Assembly: GCA_031308135.1 (NCBI GenBank)
Contig: JAHLJT010003656.1
Location: 68,652,984 to 68,716,983, forward strand
DNA length: 64,000 bases
DNA from: Acheta domesticus
Lineage: Eukaryota > Arthropoda > Insecta > Orthoptera > Gryllidae
Reading direction: 5' to 3'
Part shown: piece by piece, positions 50,901-58,649 of the stretch
Position numbering within the stretch: position 1 is the first letter of the stretch
Layout of the letters: each line of letters starts with the position of its first letter
Notes under the pieces: model-generated
What the model was told of the DNA's origin: nothing
What the model saw: the letters and a program-made list of their open reading frames with translations, nothing else
Database searches by the model: none
Program-made: the position numbers and the translations under genes

Positions 50901-53900
50901 ATGTGACCATTCACCCATACTTGATGAAATTTTCCTGTCAGATATGAAGGGAACCAGTCCAGTGCTTTGCCCGTTACTCTGTACTGATTAAGTTTTTCAC
51001 ATAATATTTTGTGGTTTACCATATCTAAGGCTTTGCTGAAATCCATATACACAGCATGTACATCTTCACCTTGATTCATTTGGTCTAGTACATAATTGAC
51101 ATACAAGTAGAGATTTATAGTTTTAGATCTACCATTGATAAAATCGTGTTGTTTTGTTAAGATAATGTTTTTGAAAGGAAAGGTTACTCAAGACTAATTT
51201 TTTTCAAATAGCTTGGGTATTGAAGATTGAATGCATATAGGTCTGTAATTTGTTACTGTTTTGGATCCTGATTTATGTATCAGGCTGATATAGGAGAATT
51301 TCCACATGTTGGGAAGATAGCAGATTCCACTGATTTGCTAAAGATGTGGGATAAAGGTTCAGAAAGTCCAGCAGCACACTTTCTCAGAAACTGGTTGGGT
51401 ATACCGTCAGGATCCAGCACCTTTTTTAACATCCAACTTACACAACTGATCAAAAACATCATCAAAGCGGACTCTTAGCTCAGTGAGGTTGACATCCTGA
51501 TTGAGTAAAAATTCTTCATTCATATATGTGTAATCATTTGAATCGTCTTCATAAATACTCTCGTAATAAGATGCGAATAAATTACTCACTTCGCTTCCAT
51601 TTCTCAAAGTCTCTGAGTTCCAGGACATAGTTGATGGAAGATTAAGATCACTGCCTCTTGTTTGTAATATATTTCCAAAAATAACTGCCATCTGTTTTCA
51701 TCTTCTCCTCAGTTTTCGATATATAATCATTGTAACATTTTTTACTCATTTTTTTGCATTCTAATCTCAATTTTCAGAACTGATTATATGCAGCATTTGT
51801 TCTTAATCTTTTATAATTCATATGTGATTTCTTTTGTTTTATATTGTAGATCAAATATGTAGAAAACCGGTAAGAATAATTTTTCATGTTATAAGTATAT
51901 ATTGAGACAAATTGAACAATCCCCTCATTAATTCTATCGCAGAACAAATTAACCTTATCTACTGATTGCAATGCATAGAGATCAACCCAGTTAGTGCATA
52001 GAAAGAAGGAGTTTAGTTCCTTGTAATTTGCCTTATTAAAATTATTTTTAGGTGCTTTGTTTACTTCAAGACTAGCTTGGGTATCAACTTTTATACTCAA
52101 CGCTGGATGGTGTTTATCTTCATCAATGTTGGCATCTTTTTCTCACTTTTACGTCTATACTGCTGAAACCTAAATCAAGAATTTTATCATTTGGATTACA
52201 ATTTTCATTAAACTGTTGACAGTTGTTCAGGAGCATCTCACTGTATAACATTTTCCTGCAATCTGTACCAGGGTAACTACTAGGGAGACTGTAATCACCC
52301 ATGATTAATAGCTCACAGTTGGGGTATATTCTTTTCAAAATCAAAGTTGTATGTAGACGTTTGTTATATATCTATCGCTGTCTTGGGTGGTATACATACA
52401 CTTCCAATTAAAAGGTCATTTCCAAAACATTTAACTTTCGTGAATACCTACTCAATGTTGTCGTCATCAATAGCTAGAGTTTCTGTTGAAATATTGTGTT
52501 TAACAGCAATAAAGACTCCACCTCCACGTTCAGAATTACTTGGTGTTTGATCTCTGTCTTTTCTATATATCACGTACGTTTTATCTACAATTTCTCCATC
52601 TGAAATAGATGAATGTAGCCATGACTCACTCACACATATAATATCACAGTGGTAGTTTACAGTAGAGGTTATGAAGTTACTCAGCTTAGTTCTCAGTCCT
52701 CTGGTGTTCTGGTAATAATAAATGAGTAATTCATTTTTCTTTGGGCTTCTCTTTTGGCATGCGAAAAAATTCTTTGATCACTATTCTTGGTACCCCATTT
52801 ATATATTTAACGGTTTTATCACCATCTCCATTTTTGGTTATGTTGTCAAGTTCAGAACGTAGGGCATTGAGAGGTCTTCTCTGAGCATGAGAGGTTTGGC
52901 TTAAATACAATATTCATTTCATTGGTGGGTTTAATCTTCAACAAGGTTCTAGCTTCAGTTACCGACCGAGTGTTAATTAACAATGGACGAGTTTCTCCTT
53001 CTGATTGTCGACCTAGCCAATGAAGTTTAAAATTTGGTGCCATTTTTGCTATCTCCTAAGGACTAAGGGTTGATATTTTCTCATAAATATCTTGTCATCG
53101 ATCAGTTCCCACTGGTTTATCACATTTCATAACATTGTAGACTGACTTTGGTTTCTCATTTTCTATGCTCATTTATTTCAGCTATTATATTATCAGGGTC
53201 ATTGGGAGAGTCACTGATTGACAATTTGTCTTCAGCTATTTTAACCCTTTTTACTAATTGCTTGTAATTTTGAGTAATGATTTTGTTTTGTTGAATATAT
53301 TTATTTAATTCTGACTTAATATTTGTAACACTGCTCTCGATTCTATCCATTTTCTCTCTGAAGGAAGTCTGGTATTTTTCAAACATTTGTTCCATTTTGT
53401 CCAAGTAGATTTTGTTGGTAGGCTGCAATGACAGGTCGACATCTTCATTCTCATCATGAGATTCAACTAAACTAATATTGGATTTACATCTAAAACACTG
53501 CCAATTTGTACAACCTGTCTTTTTATATTCTGTGACAATTTTTTAAAATATTTCGTTTAGATCAGTGCACTTCTTATGGAACCAGTTTTTACAATCAATG
53601 CAACTCAAACTTGCACTATTTTCTCAAATATGCTTAGGGCAGCTCACACACGTATATTTTGGATGCCATCTCTGCATTTGTCCACATGATTCCATACATG
53701 AAATTCTAGTCTTCTCTACAATTCATCCACCAAAACTTCCCAACATACATTTTTTCTCCTTCCAAGAAAAATGAAGGAGCAAGTGTGTTGGATGACCTGT
53801 ACTCTAAGACAATTACATCATATCTATGGTGAGATTGACAAAGGGGCAGAAAAAAAAAATTCTTTTGACTAGGTACCAAATAAATACATTGAACACCAAA

Positions 53901-56900
53901 AGAACCCAATGAAATTATTTCCACAATTCTAAAGAAAAAATAATGTTAAACAAAATAAACACCAGAAAGCATTGTAATATTCTGAATTTTACTAAACTTT
54001 ATCGTATAAATATTAAAAACACCCTTGGGTACAGATTTGCTATATGAACAAGGTAAAAAGTAACAATTAAACGAAACAAAATTATGACTAGCATGTGTAC
54101 ATTTACAGGAATCCAAATTATGTATTTCTTTTCAGTCTGTTTAAATTTTAAAAAATAAGCATAAATGAGAATATCTAACAGTATGACACATTATACATAC
54201 AATACTGCTATATTTGGAAACGTCCTAAAAAAAAACAAACTGGCTGAATGTTTACTGTCAGAATGATCTGAAACTGATTCACTTTTTTTTTTTTTTTACT
54301 TTTTAATTTATATGGACAGTACATTTAACATATCTAATAAAAATGATGAAGGTGGATACATCTCAAAAGAATTTTAATAAGAAATGCCACACCTGAATTA
54401 CACATGTTTATTAATAAGCAATGTAGAAAGTTTTTTCCATCAAGGAACTGCTCATTTTGATGTTAAACAAGCTTATAGTTAACTTAAGTTTAATTATAGG
54501 TGGAAAATATGTAAAGCTAAATAAGCACTTAAGTTTATCGCTCATGCCATAAGTATGCCTCAACAAATCTAAAGACTATCAATAAACAAATTGCATCAGT
54601 AAACGATGACTATTTTATGCTTTTCTTTATCGATAGTGTTAAACAAATAAGCTTTCAAATAACTCGTTTTACTTACTACATGCCCATCATTTGAAATTCT
54701 CTCTGCACTTTTAAAATAGTCTCAATTACCCACCATATCCTTGGTGAAAGACAAGACTACATATGTGAATATATTTAGGTATTACAAATATGAGATAACT
54801 ACCATCTTTGCAGCCTACACTTATTTGGATAGAGACTAATGCTTTCAGTTATTGCTGAGAAAAACTAGGATACTGTATACTTCGTAAGCTAGAAGTACTC
54901 AATTCTATGAAGTCAAAAACTGGTAATTTTACAAATAATTCATATTACAACCCTTGTTTATTGAACACACACTGTCCTATTACCAAGCAATCATTCTGGA
55001 ATTTGTTATGATATTTAAAATCAACAGCATTAACATCAGATGCAAGCTGCATAGTAGAACTCTAGAAACATTAAGAGAACGAAACAATTTAAATGAAAAT
55101 TCACTCCACAATGATAGCATAAATGTAAATGAATTAACATACCTGAAAAACTTGCAGTTGAGGAGATGGAGAATTTCTAGTCTCTACTAGCAGAGAAACT
55201 ATACGTCCTCTGGGGCCATCAAGGACTTCACATTCTTTCACCTTGTAAATATCAGATATGCTAATTGAGCATAAGAAGCGACTCTCATAAAGTTCACAGA
55301 ATTTGAACAGAGGAAGCCTATGATTTGGTACTTCTTGAAGAAGACTAATTACTTGAGATCTAAAATAAATGAATACAGTAGCTTTCTCATTAACAATCAT
55401 AAAATTTCACACTAACCCTACTCTAAAAAATAATTAAGAAATTCGTCAAAAGTTCTGTTCCAGACACTTCTTTTTAATGAATAAAATCAGTAAAAAATTA
55501 AAGTGCTAACACTACACTTCACGAGATTAAGATGTTCACATTAAAAAATTCTGATATCAAATTTACACACCTGATTAATTGAGGACTTGGTCTTGTGATA
55601 GATCCATGAGATATTCTAATTCTCTTGTGTCCTATTTTGTGTCGCTGTAATTTATAAATTGCATACTGTGCATCCTGTTGTGAAGCCAATCTAACACGAG
55701 CATTAAGTGAACCATCTTGTTGAACAAGGACTAGCAAACTCAACACCTAAAAACAACAACACAAAAAATTCTATAAGCTTTATTTATTAGTAATTGCTTG
55801 AAATTTAAAGTGTACTTTTCAATTTGGTTTTAGACTATTCCAAACCACCTTCAATTTTAGAAGGCGTGCTATAAATTCCACAAAAGAAGCTTAATAAGGA
55901 ACCTCCCAAAGCTTTAAGGGTTTGAAAACCTTTTCCTGCATTCATATTTTATATTCACTCAGATTTAGGACTAATCAGTTATAGTGTTGCTTGCAAGTTA
56001 AAAGAATTACTTCAGTTGACTGGCTACACCCTATAGTATATGAGAAAGTATCAATTAAGACTTCAAAAATTTAACAACAAAAAATTACACAAAGTTGTGC
56101 GATTGCACCTCTTCCATTCAGCAGTTCTTCAGGATTACAGCTAAGTACCCACCCCAACATATGTGTTTGAGAACTGCTTCTGAACACTACCTGAAGATGA
56201 AAGTAGAATGCAAAGATTTTTTTTATTATCTTTAAAGGCAGATACTGAAAAATATATTGTAAAACAAATTCTAATGAGGAAAAAATTTACCTAAATATTC
56301 TATGATCCAAATCAATGTGTGATGTTATAATTTCTCTCAGAACAACAATTCTTTGGACCTGAATCTCATTTTTCAGGTCGACTTTGGCTCAGTAGGCAAT
56401 ACATTAGGTTTCATTCAAATAAAGCCAATGAATTAAGTCTTAATGATTCACGTTATGATAAAAAGGCAGTACATTCATTAAACATTCACAGTAGTTTTCA
56501 GTATTTCATCTGTGCCTTGGAATACCTATAACCCACTTTCCCAAATTCTTCCAGAATATTTTAAAATGATCTGGCAAAAATTATGCCAAAAAATTCAACT
56601 CTTGGAGAGGAAGTGAATAAGTTATTGATCACAACTGAAGATGTCTTAAACCCTCCCACCTCCTACACCAAACTCCACCTGAAGGACAACTTCCTTCCCT
56701 GACCTTGTCATGAGGTACTGGGACAGACCATTCAAATTCAATGCAGCCTAACTAACCTTTCATTGCATTACACAAATGGGCAGTTACCTGCATTATTTTG
56801 CAATGATAATTTATTTTTTCCATCATTTCTTTGCCTTTCCCTAGTCATGCTGTCCTCTTAATTTTTTAAATCTGAAGTAATATTATTAATACTGTAAAAG

Positions 56901-58442
56901 AATACAGCAAAATGCCAGTTCCACTAGTAAACCAAGATTTGTTGGACACCTCACTTGTTCTGACCAGAAAAGGTCTAACCTTTAGTTTCTGTGACAGACC
57001 GGTTACCTTATTACAAAATATAATAAAAAACTTGAAATTAAGTCTTTAGCATTTCAAGGAATATTTTTCTCTTGCTTTTCTTTCATTTAAACTCACAATG
57101 TTACAGTAACATGTGTTTTTCTCTTGCTTTTCTTTCATTTAAACTCACAATGTTACAGTAACTGTGTATAGTTTAACTCTGTAATTACCAAGTATATGCA
57201 CATTATTTAGTCGAAAATGAAGGGATACAAAAGATTTAATATCCTTTTAGTTTGCAGTGATTAGTAAGTGAAAAGAGATTCACATAATATTTAAAATAAT
57301 AAGAAAATTATTTGAAAAATTGAAATCAATCAAAAGCTGAAATTTTTGTAAAATGATGGAAAAGGTGAAATATTTCCAATTTAATGAAGTAAACACTACT
57401 ATTAATTTTTTTAATTATTATAGAAACCTTACTTCCTTTTTCTGTCAAAGTCACATACCATCACATGCTCTTTGAAAGCATTCAGGAGTATTTTCTTCAT
57501 TTCTCTTGCACCAAATTTTTGATCTAAGTTGCTTACGTGAAGTTCAACAGAATCATTGGAATTGGACCCATTAATGTTTGAAAGATCAGATGAATTTATA
57601 GGATGAAAAAAATGCTGCAAAAAGAATTTGATTCTGAGTATATATTAAATAAAGTTCACTTATAATTTACTTTGAATATTTTTTAAAAATATAAATGCAA
57701 TGACTTATCTACAGTGAGCTACATATGAAACATCATGCTCTAAGATGTTAAATTTAATGAAGAATAAATGAAGAGGGAAAAATAAATAAAAACGCACAAA
57801 ATTATCAGGCTAGAGACCACAACTATCAAGGCCATATAACATGCTAATTTACTGAATATCATTTATTCTTGTTTTCTTCTCCCCACATGCCTCTACTTAA
57901 GCTCCATATGATTACAGATTGTTAGATTATCTTAAGTGCATATTACAACACATCTCACTAATGAATATATTTTTTTTCAATGTTTAATCTAACTTTGCTC
58001 TGTTGTCTTCCATTTCTATCCATCAGAGAAACCTTTTTGCATAGTTACAGAAATAAAGCAAATATCTCTTCAGTCCCCCAAAATGAGGAGTGATAGTATT
58101 ACATTTCAGAAGTAAAATTTGGAAACAACTCACCTCTGGTTCATCTAAATCACCATCATATTGCTGTAATGCAGGTGTTGGAGTACGACTGGCAACTGCA
58201 GTCCATCCTTTACCAGAACTTGGATTTATAATATTGCTTGTACCAAGTGGCATTAATGGGGAAGGATCCCTACTACTAGGAGTATTCTTTTGAGAGGATG
58301 CATCTGACGGAGCAGTCTTAACTAAAGGTCTTGCAGTTTGTGGTCTACTAACTCCAGAGTTAGAGGCATGTTGATTTGCTTCCATTTCCGTAGGTTCTTG
58401 TTCCAACAATACACCTTTACAACAATTCACTTTAATGAACAT
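15815..58442 (-). CDS. MARF1: MARF1 (limkain-b1) orthologue, 15 recognised exons, partial at both ends
   Basis: Spliced gene on the minus strand. Exons (5' to 3'): 58442-58134, 57614-57459, 55746-55571, 55359-55143, 49081-48903, 45374-45193, 45101-44890, 41590-41258, 41097-40942, 35083-34856, 33865-33592, 28916-28599, 26522-26410, 26070-25993, 16124-15815. Every junction has AG/GT signals and the phases agree, giving about 1080 residues. Domain order is linker, RRM, seven LOTUS/OST-HTH domains, Ser/Ala-rich tail, as in vertebrate MARF1 from its second RRM onward. MARF1 proteins control germline mRNA stability in the cytoplasm; LOTUS domains bind RNA and recruit decay factors (family knowledge). 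The N-terminal NYN and first RRM and the C-terminal end were not found. Vertebrate MARF1 has eight LOTUS domains; seven are seen here. Introns range from 91 bp to about 9.9 kb and are full of transposons. The identity is secure; small exons may have been missed. Confidence 0.93.
16677..18963. repeat. 2.3 kb GA-rich satellite, ~21-bp unit, in a MARF1 intron
   Basis: Tandem array whose commonest unit is gcgagaaagagagagagagg plus g (21 bp, for example starts at 18301 and 18322), with length variants of 19-24 bp. The plus strand is almost pure purine except for one C per unit. It lies only about 550 bp from the last recognised MARF1 exon and is transcribed as a C/U-rich strand in the pre-mRNA. 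Open frames of more than 770 codons on both strands are artefacts of the simple repeat. Confidence 0.97.
18964..20688. other. Intronic sequence without a recognised gene
   Basis: Part of the 9.9 kb MARF1 intron. It contains the (AC)n tract at 19976-20018 and otherwise plain AT-rich sequence. Confidence 0.5.
19976..20018. repeat. (AC)n microsatellite
   Basis: About 21 AC units, uninterrupted. Confidence 0.98.
20690..20790. repeat. Dispersed repeat R2, copy 1
   Basis: The block holding aatgataatacaagtcttga and gatgaggc recurs in opposite orientation at about 25500-25595. Just after it (20788 on) aaaacctgtctaagccagga resembles a pogo/Tigger-type terminus. Confidence 0.7.
21397..22884 (-). mobile_element. 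piggyBac-type element with transposase remnant, TTAA duplications
   Basis: Flanked by TTAA at 21397-21400 and 22881-22884. Terminal repeats are ccttttcgctgcta and, inverted, ccctttcgctgctaacg. Minus-strand frames give [20 protein letters not shown], then [16 protein letters not shown] and KRIRFGITL, the conserved piggyBac core (catalytic D in the DESL motif). The gene is broken and much shorter than the usual ~550-600 codons. Near the right end gacgcct-ttagg motifs recur at 22762, 22807 and 22849. Confidence 0.9.
23377..23800. repeat. Nested inverted-repeat (hairpin) element
   Basis: Three sets of inverted arms: agctatcaatatataatatt (about 23389) with aatattatatattgatagct (about 23771); 23469-23513 with 23549-23592 (ccaataattgaaa against tttcaattattgg); and 23639-23697, near palindromic around atgatatcat (gtctagagaccaaagg against cctttggtatctagac). 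It could fold into a cruciform or long hairpin RNA. There is no coding content. Confidence 0.8.
24890..25018. repeat. Inverted repeat around a CRE-like centre
   Basis: ggtatcagctgcagacggtt plus tcatccaatcgg (from 24896) faces ccgattggatgaaaccgt plus aaacagctgatacc. The loop contains gtgacgtcac, a perfect palindrome. Confidence 0.85.
25107..25120. repeat. Poly-C run
   Basis: Uninterrupted C run of about 14, able to form a G-quadruplex-type structure on the other strand with the adjoining gcggg. Confidence 0.8.
25437..25600. repeat. Dispersed repeat R2, copy 2 (inverted)
   Basis: tcaagacttgtattatcatt at 25517 is the reverse complement of the block at about 20762. The adjoining gaagatgaccccatacatgg is inverted relative to tatggggtcatcttcagac at 23247. 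Confidence 0.75.
25993..26070 (-). CDS. MARF1: MARF1 candidate 26-codon exon
   Basis: A 78-bp segment bounded by ATATGCTTCAG and a GTATGG donor, phase 0 to 0, inside the phase-0 intron between the 26410-26522 and 15815-16124 exons. It encodes [14 protein letters not shown] and [12 protein letters not shown], a composition unlike the surrounding frames. Because it is in phase on both sides it could be constitutive or a skippable cassette. It is judged real from splice sites and composition only. Confidence 0.62.
26410..26522 (-). CDS. MARF1: MARF1 exon: acidic/Ser tail segment
   Basis: Phase 1 to 0. Encodes [19 protein letters not shown], then [17 protein letters not shown]. The acceptor follows a long T run (the A run at 26526-26544 on the plus strand). 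Donor GTGAGG. The phase fits both neighbours. Confidence 0.85.
26570..27080 (-). mobile_element. 5'-truncated LINE tail related to 3410-3610
   Basis: gcagatgcaacttacc at 26581 and the following roughly 200 bp align with 3416-3610 (shared blocks atgcaacttacc, atataccaaa/atatacaagt, tctctcaaat). Together they mark the 3' end of one minus-strand LINE family. The stretch lies between two MARF1 exons. Confidence 0.65.
27143..28441 (-). mobile_element. Full-length but inactive mariner, TA duplication
   Basis: Bounded by TA (27143-27144 and 28440-28441). Terminal repeats are cgaggggcattcgataagta and, inverted, cggaggtcgttcgataagta; about 1.3 kb, the usual mariner size. Minus-strand frames, broken by at least three frameshifts, carry the HTH region ([20 protein letters not shown]), [10 protein letters not shown] (first catalytic D), [15 protein letters not shown] (second D) and [15 protein letters not shown]. 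In that last motif the third catalytic Asp (normally in APSDY) is replaced by His. Confidence 0.95.
28599..28916 (-). CDS. MARF1: MARF1 exon: polyalanine and Ser/Thr-rich tail
   Basis: Phase 1 to 1. Starts [15 protein letters not shown], runs through a GCN-encoded polyalanine run and a Thr-rich stretch, and ends [20 protein letters not shown]. The alanine codons form a GCT/GCC/GCA trinucleotide tract around 28840-28905, so length variation is likely. There is no recognisable domain. Acceptor TGCTTCTTAG, donor GTAAGA. Confidence 0.88.
28964..29822. other. Intronic sequence without a recognised gene
   Basis: AT-rich MARF1 intron. Nothing recognised. Confidence 0.5.
29825..31840. mobile_element. 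TIR element C (CAGTAAAACCCC termini), TA duplication
   Basis: Starts cagtaaaacccctctttta, ends gtgggattttactg, flanked by TA at 29823-29824 and 31841-31842. About 2 kb, including a nested 572-bp TTAA element. Subterminal gtaaaagtggg and gtaaataagg motifs echo the arrays of elements A and B. No transposase frame. Confidence 0.85.
30363..30934 (+). mobile_element. piggyBac-type mini-element nested in element C
   Basis: TTAA at both ends (30363-30366, 30931-30934) with termini ccttccagcaggt and, inverted, ccttccagcaagt. An internal palindrome gtcgtaaattttacgac (30386) recurs at about 30870. The plus strand retains an acidic stub, [16 protein letters not shown] then [16 protein letters not shown], like the N-terminus of piggyBac transposases. 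The catalytic core is gone. Confidence 0.85.
31883..33395 (+). mobile_element. CR1/Jockey-like LINE, 5'-truncated
   Basis: Plus-strand RT. Frames give [74 protein letters not shown] (motif A), [20 protein letters not shown], then [11 protein letters not shown] (catalytic FADD). Frame changes occur near 32040 and 32495. The thumb/3' region ([15 protein letters not shown]) is shattered. It ends in an ataaataaataaa tail near 33395. It starts immediately after element C. Confidence 0.92.
33592..33865 (-). CDS. MARF1: MARF1 exon: LOTUS domain 7
   Basis: Phase 0 to 1. Contains [56 protein letters not shown] and [14 protein letters not shown]. Its start matches the vertebrate entry into LOTUS 7. 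Its end ([10 protein letters not shown]) resembles the end of vertebrate LOTUS 8 (GHGHKRIVVL), so two domains may be represented by one here. Donor GTAAGT after a split Phe codon. Confidence 0.93.
34856..35083 (-). CDS. MARF1: MARF1 exon: LOTUS domain 6
   Basis: Phase 0 to 0. Contains [19 protein letters not shown] (end strands of LOTUS 5), then [39 protein letters not shown] and [13 protein letters not shown]. It corresponds to the vertebrate segment around AQFVKLLRSQ and FGYTFRLQDYDV. Acceptor CTTTACAG, donor GTAGGT. Confidence 0.93.
35110..36470. other. Intronic sequence without a recognised gene
   Basis: AT-rich MARF1 intron; no repeat or coding signal recognised. Confidence 0.45.
36471..39165. 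repeat. Repeat family R1, copy 3, inverted relative to copy 1
   Basis: The left edge aactagtggtgctacaacag matches the right edge of copy 1 (read on the other strand, ending at 11880). 37100-37350 is the reverse complement of 11510-11750 (shared ttagaatattaaagaacaca-type blocks), and 38690-39000 matches the 9.8-10.9 kb part including the cagacagacggacacaaaca tract. It is split by a TTAA element at 37683-38400. The far end is lost near 39165. Confidence 0.85.
37683..38400 (-). mobile_element. piggyBac-type mini-element inserted in repeat R1
   Basis: TTAA at 37683-37686 and 38397-38400, termini ccctttgcggtcct and, inverted, ccctttgcggtcctt. Subterminal palindromes gtcccgtgtggcgggac (37706) and gtcccgtgacgcgggac (38331). 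The minus strand keeps an acidic stub, [17 protein letters not shown], typical of a piggyBac N-terminus; the rest of the transposase is deleted. Confidence 0.9.
39166..40445. other. Intronic sequence without a recognised gene
   Basis: AT-rich. A short imperfect repeat of ttgttgagtttgttgag lies near 40198-40220. Confidence 0.45.
40455..40672 (+). mobile_element. tRNA-derived SINE
   Basis: Plus-strand unit with a tRNA-like head: a degenerate A box in ggctgaagtgccatgg and a B box in aagttcaaattctgcc (40529 on). A non-tRNA body (gtgttgtccctgcgtgttgt) follows and the tail is aaataaataaat. A functional tRNA is not implied because the arms do not pair well. Confidence 0.7.
40942..41097 (-). CDS. 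MARF1: MARF1 exon: LOTUS domain 5
   Basis: Phase 0 to 0. Contains [37 protein letters not shown] and [16 protein letters not shown], matching vertebrate [20 protein letters not shown] and LLELFEAIPDILQV. The usual HHHF has become HIHF. Confidence 0.95.
41258..41590 (-). CDS. MARF1: MARF1 exon: end of LOTUS 3 and LOTUS domain 4
   Basis: Phase 0 to 0, 111 codons. Opens with [15 protein letters not shown] (last strands of LOTUS 3), then [36 protein letters not shown] and [20 protein letters not shown]. The last motif is nearly identical to vertebrate CIPKRERTQDEIERTKQF. It ends at a GTAAGT donor inside the first helix of LOTUS 5. Confidence 0.96.
41591..43160. other. Intronic sequence with a (TAA)n tract
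   Basis: Only the TAA microsatellite at 41924-41972 stands out. Confidence 0.5.
41924..41972. repeat. (TAA)n microsatellite
   Basis: About 16 uninterrupted units. Compare the TAA tracts that bracket the Dong-like LINE at 58650-61973. Confidence 0.97.
43165..43640 (+). mobile_element. Internally deleted mariner remnant
   Basis: Begins at TA (43165) with cgaaggttgtttgataagtc, a mariner-like terminus. After about 150 bp it jumps to the transposase C-terminus: [34 protein letters not shown] and [20 protein letters not shown]. The second catalytic Asp (normally HDN) reads QVN; the third (PSDFF) is kept. The opposite terminus was not found. Confidence 0.92.
43663..43687. repeat. (CAA)n microsatellite
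   Basis: About eight acaaca units just after the mariner remnant, in line with a simple-repeat flank. Confidence 0.8.
43690..44889. other. Intronic sequence without a recognised gene
   Basis: No family-like coding or repeat structure seen. Confidence 0.45.
44890..45101 (-). CDS. MARF1: MARF1 exon: LOTUS domain 3
   Basis: Phase 1 to 0. Contains [16 protein letters not shown] and [20 protein letters not shown], then [16 protein letters not shown]. This is the best conserved LOTUS core of the family (FIPSYHHHF...CRVSDYG in vertebrates). Only a 91-bp intron separates it from the previous exon. Confidence 0.96.
45193..45374 (-). CDS. MARF1: MARF1 exon: second half of LOTUS 2
   Basis: Phase 2 to 1. 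The split codon gives [13 protein letters not shown], matching vertebrate LLSFPDCYIAEF. It continues with [17 protein letters not shown] and VKYIRWSK (vertebrate GVPLEHFITCVPGV, VKVVKWI). It ends in a Ser-rich linker. Acceptor ATTTTCAG, donor GTGAGT. Confidence 0.93.
45590..45957 (+). mobile_element. LINE RT C-terminal fragment
   Basis: A 135-codon open frame includes [37 protein letters not shown] and later [15 protein letters not shown]. This is the common C-terminal block of Jockey-type RTs (LVRxxLEYxxxVWxP...IxxLExVQxxF). Opposite in direction to the neighbouring RT piece at 47975-48840. Confidence 0.8.
46022..47496 (-). mobile_element. Tc1/mariner-superfamily element, full-length, decayed
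   Basis: TA at 46022-46023 and 47495-47496. Terminal repeats gagggttggagctaaagtca (from 46025) and, inverted, aagggttggggcacaagtca (from about 47493); about 1.47 kb. Minus-strand fragments: [20 protein letters not shown] and [17 protein letters not shown] (HTH region), LHDNAK (second catalytic D), and [20 protein letters not shown] (third D). These are related to mariner transposases but clearly a different lineage from the 27 kb and 43 kb copies. Confidence 0.92.
47975..48840 (-). mobile_element. Jockey-like LINE RT fragment
   Basis: Minus-strand pieces with stops: [36 protein letters not shown], then [20 protein letters not shown] and [28 protein letters not shown]. This is the same RT block order as in the element at 50810-53930, so probably the same family. 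Confidence 0.88.
48903..49081 (-). CDS. MARF1: MARF1 exon: inter-domain segment and first half of LOTUS 2
   Basis: Phase 0 to 2. Contains [16 protein letters not shown] and [20 protein letters not shown], aligned with the vertebrate stretch EELEYHEPVCRQHC and VHSLLQTHEG. The downstream intron (45375-48902) splits the domain after HLN plus a partial Ser codon. Confidence 0.92.
49474..50725. mobile_element. 1.25 kb foldback element
   Basis: The two halves are inverted copies. tatacagggtgagtcacgta and following at 49474 face tacgtgactcaccctgtata at 50725. Deeper pairs are gacgaatccaaggatgta (about 49694) with tacatcattggattcgtc (about 50488), and ggtcacgcagcgctccccc (about 49810) with ggagcgctgcgtgacc (about 50380). 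Arms are about 510 bp around a less similar centre of about 220 bp. TA-rich flanks; no coding frame. Confidence 0.93.
50810..53930 (-). mobile_element. Jockey-like LINE with PHD-type ORF1, endonuclease and RT
   Basis: Minus strand, 5' to 3': a PHD-like zinc finger ([28 protein letters not shown]; about 53690-53480) with in-frame stops; a coiled-coil ORF1 segment ([20 protein letters not shown]); a second ORF1 part ([13 protein letters not shown]); an endonuclease ([43 protein letters not shown]); the linker [15 protein letters not shown]; and RT ([26 protein letters not shown]). The copy ends abruptly after PQGS near 50828, so the YADD part and tail are missing. Numerous frame breaks. Confidence 0.92.
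53935..55142. other. Intronic sequence without a recognised gene
   Basis: AT-rich, with a T run at 54282-54298. Confidence 0.5.
55143..55359 (-). CDS. MARF1: MARF1 exon: LOTUS domain 1
   Basis: Phase 2 to 0. A split Arg codon joins it to the RRM exon. Contains [39 protein letters not shown] and [17 protein letters not shown], which match the first LOTUS of vertebrate MARF1 (LPLFKFTDIYEKKFG, VSDLYKL). Acceptor TTATTTTAG, donor GTATGT. Confidence 0.92.
55571..55746 (-). CDS. MARF1: MARF1 exon: second half of the RRM, start of LOTUS 1
   Basis: Phase 0 to 2. Contains [19 protein letters not shown] (RNP1 region), then [19 protein letters not shown] and [13 protein letters not shown]. The KIGHKRI segment aligns with KIGSKKI at the end of the second RRM of vertebrate MARF1. 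The acceptor is a T-rich tract ending TTTTTAG, the donor GTGTGT. Confidence 0.92.
55747..57458. other. MARF1 intron with a 52-bp tandem duplication
   Basis: tttttctcttgcttttcttt at 57064 is repeated at 57116; copies 57064-57110 and 57116-57162 are identical. The rest is unremarkable. Confidence 0.85.
57459..57614 (-). CDS. MARF1: MARF1 exon: first half of the RRM
   Basis: Starts after a TTTGCAG acceptor and ends at a GTATGT donor, phase 0 to 0, 52 codons. It contains [13 protein letters not shown] (RNP2-type first strand, compare LHVSNIDYRM in vertebrate MARF1) followed by the helix [13 protein letters not shown]. The rest of the fold is in the next exon. Confidence 0.9.
58134..58442 (-). 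CDS. MARF1: MARF1 exon: Ser/Pro/Thr-rich linker before the RRM
   Basis: Encodes a low-complexity linker with [28 protein letters not shown] and [18 protein letters not shown], ending DLDEPE at a GTGAGT donor (58133) in phase 0. This matches the disordered stretch before the second RRM in vertebrate MARF1. The 5' edge is uncertain. An acceptor-like AG occurs at 58452-58453 and another near 58407, or the in-frame ATGs at 58442 or 58380 could be starts if this arthropod form lacks the upstream domains. Confidence 0.75.
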
Positions 58443-58562
58443 GTGCTTATTCTACACTCCGCATAAAACAGTTTTAAAAAAGTTCAATAGCAATAATGAT
58501 AATCTAAGTTTTTTCAAAAATTATAAATTTTAGGTGTGACGCAAGATAAGAATGTTCATTGT

Positions 58563-58649
58563 AATAATAATACTAATAATAATAATTATAATAAGAATAA
58601 TAATACTAATAATAACAATAACAACAATAATAATAATAATAAATAAAAA
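58563..58649. repeat. Imperfect (TAA)n tract, left flank of Dong-like LINE
   Basis: Interrupted TAA units (taataatactaataataata). Confidence 0.95.
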
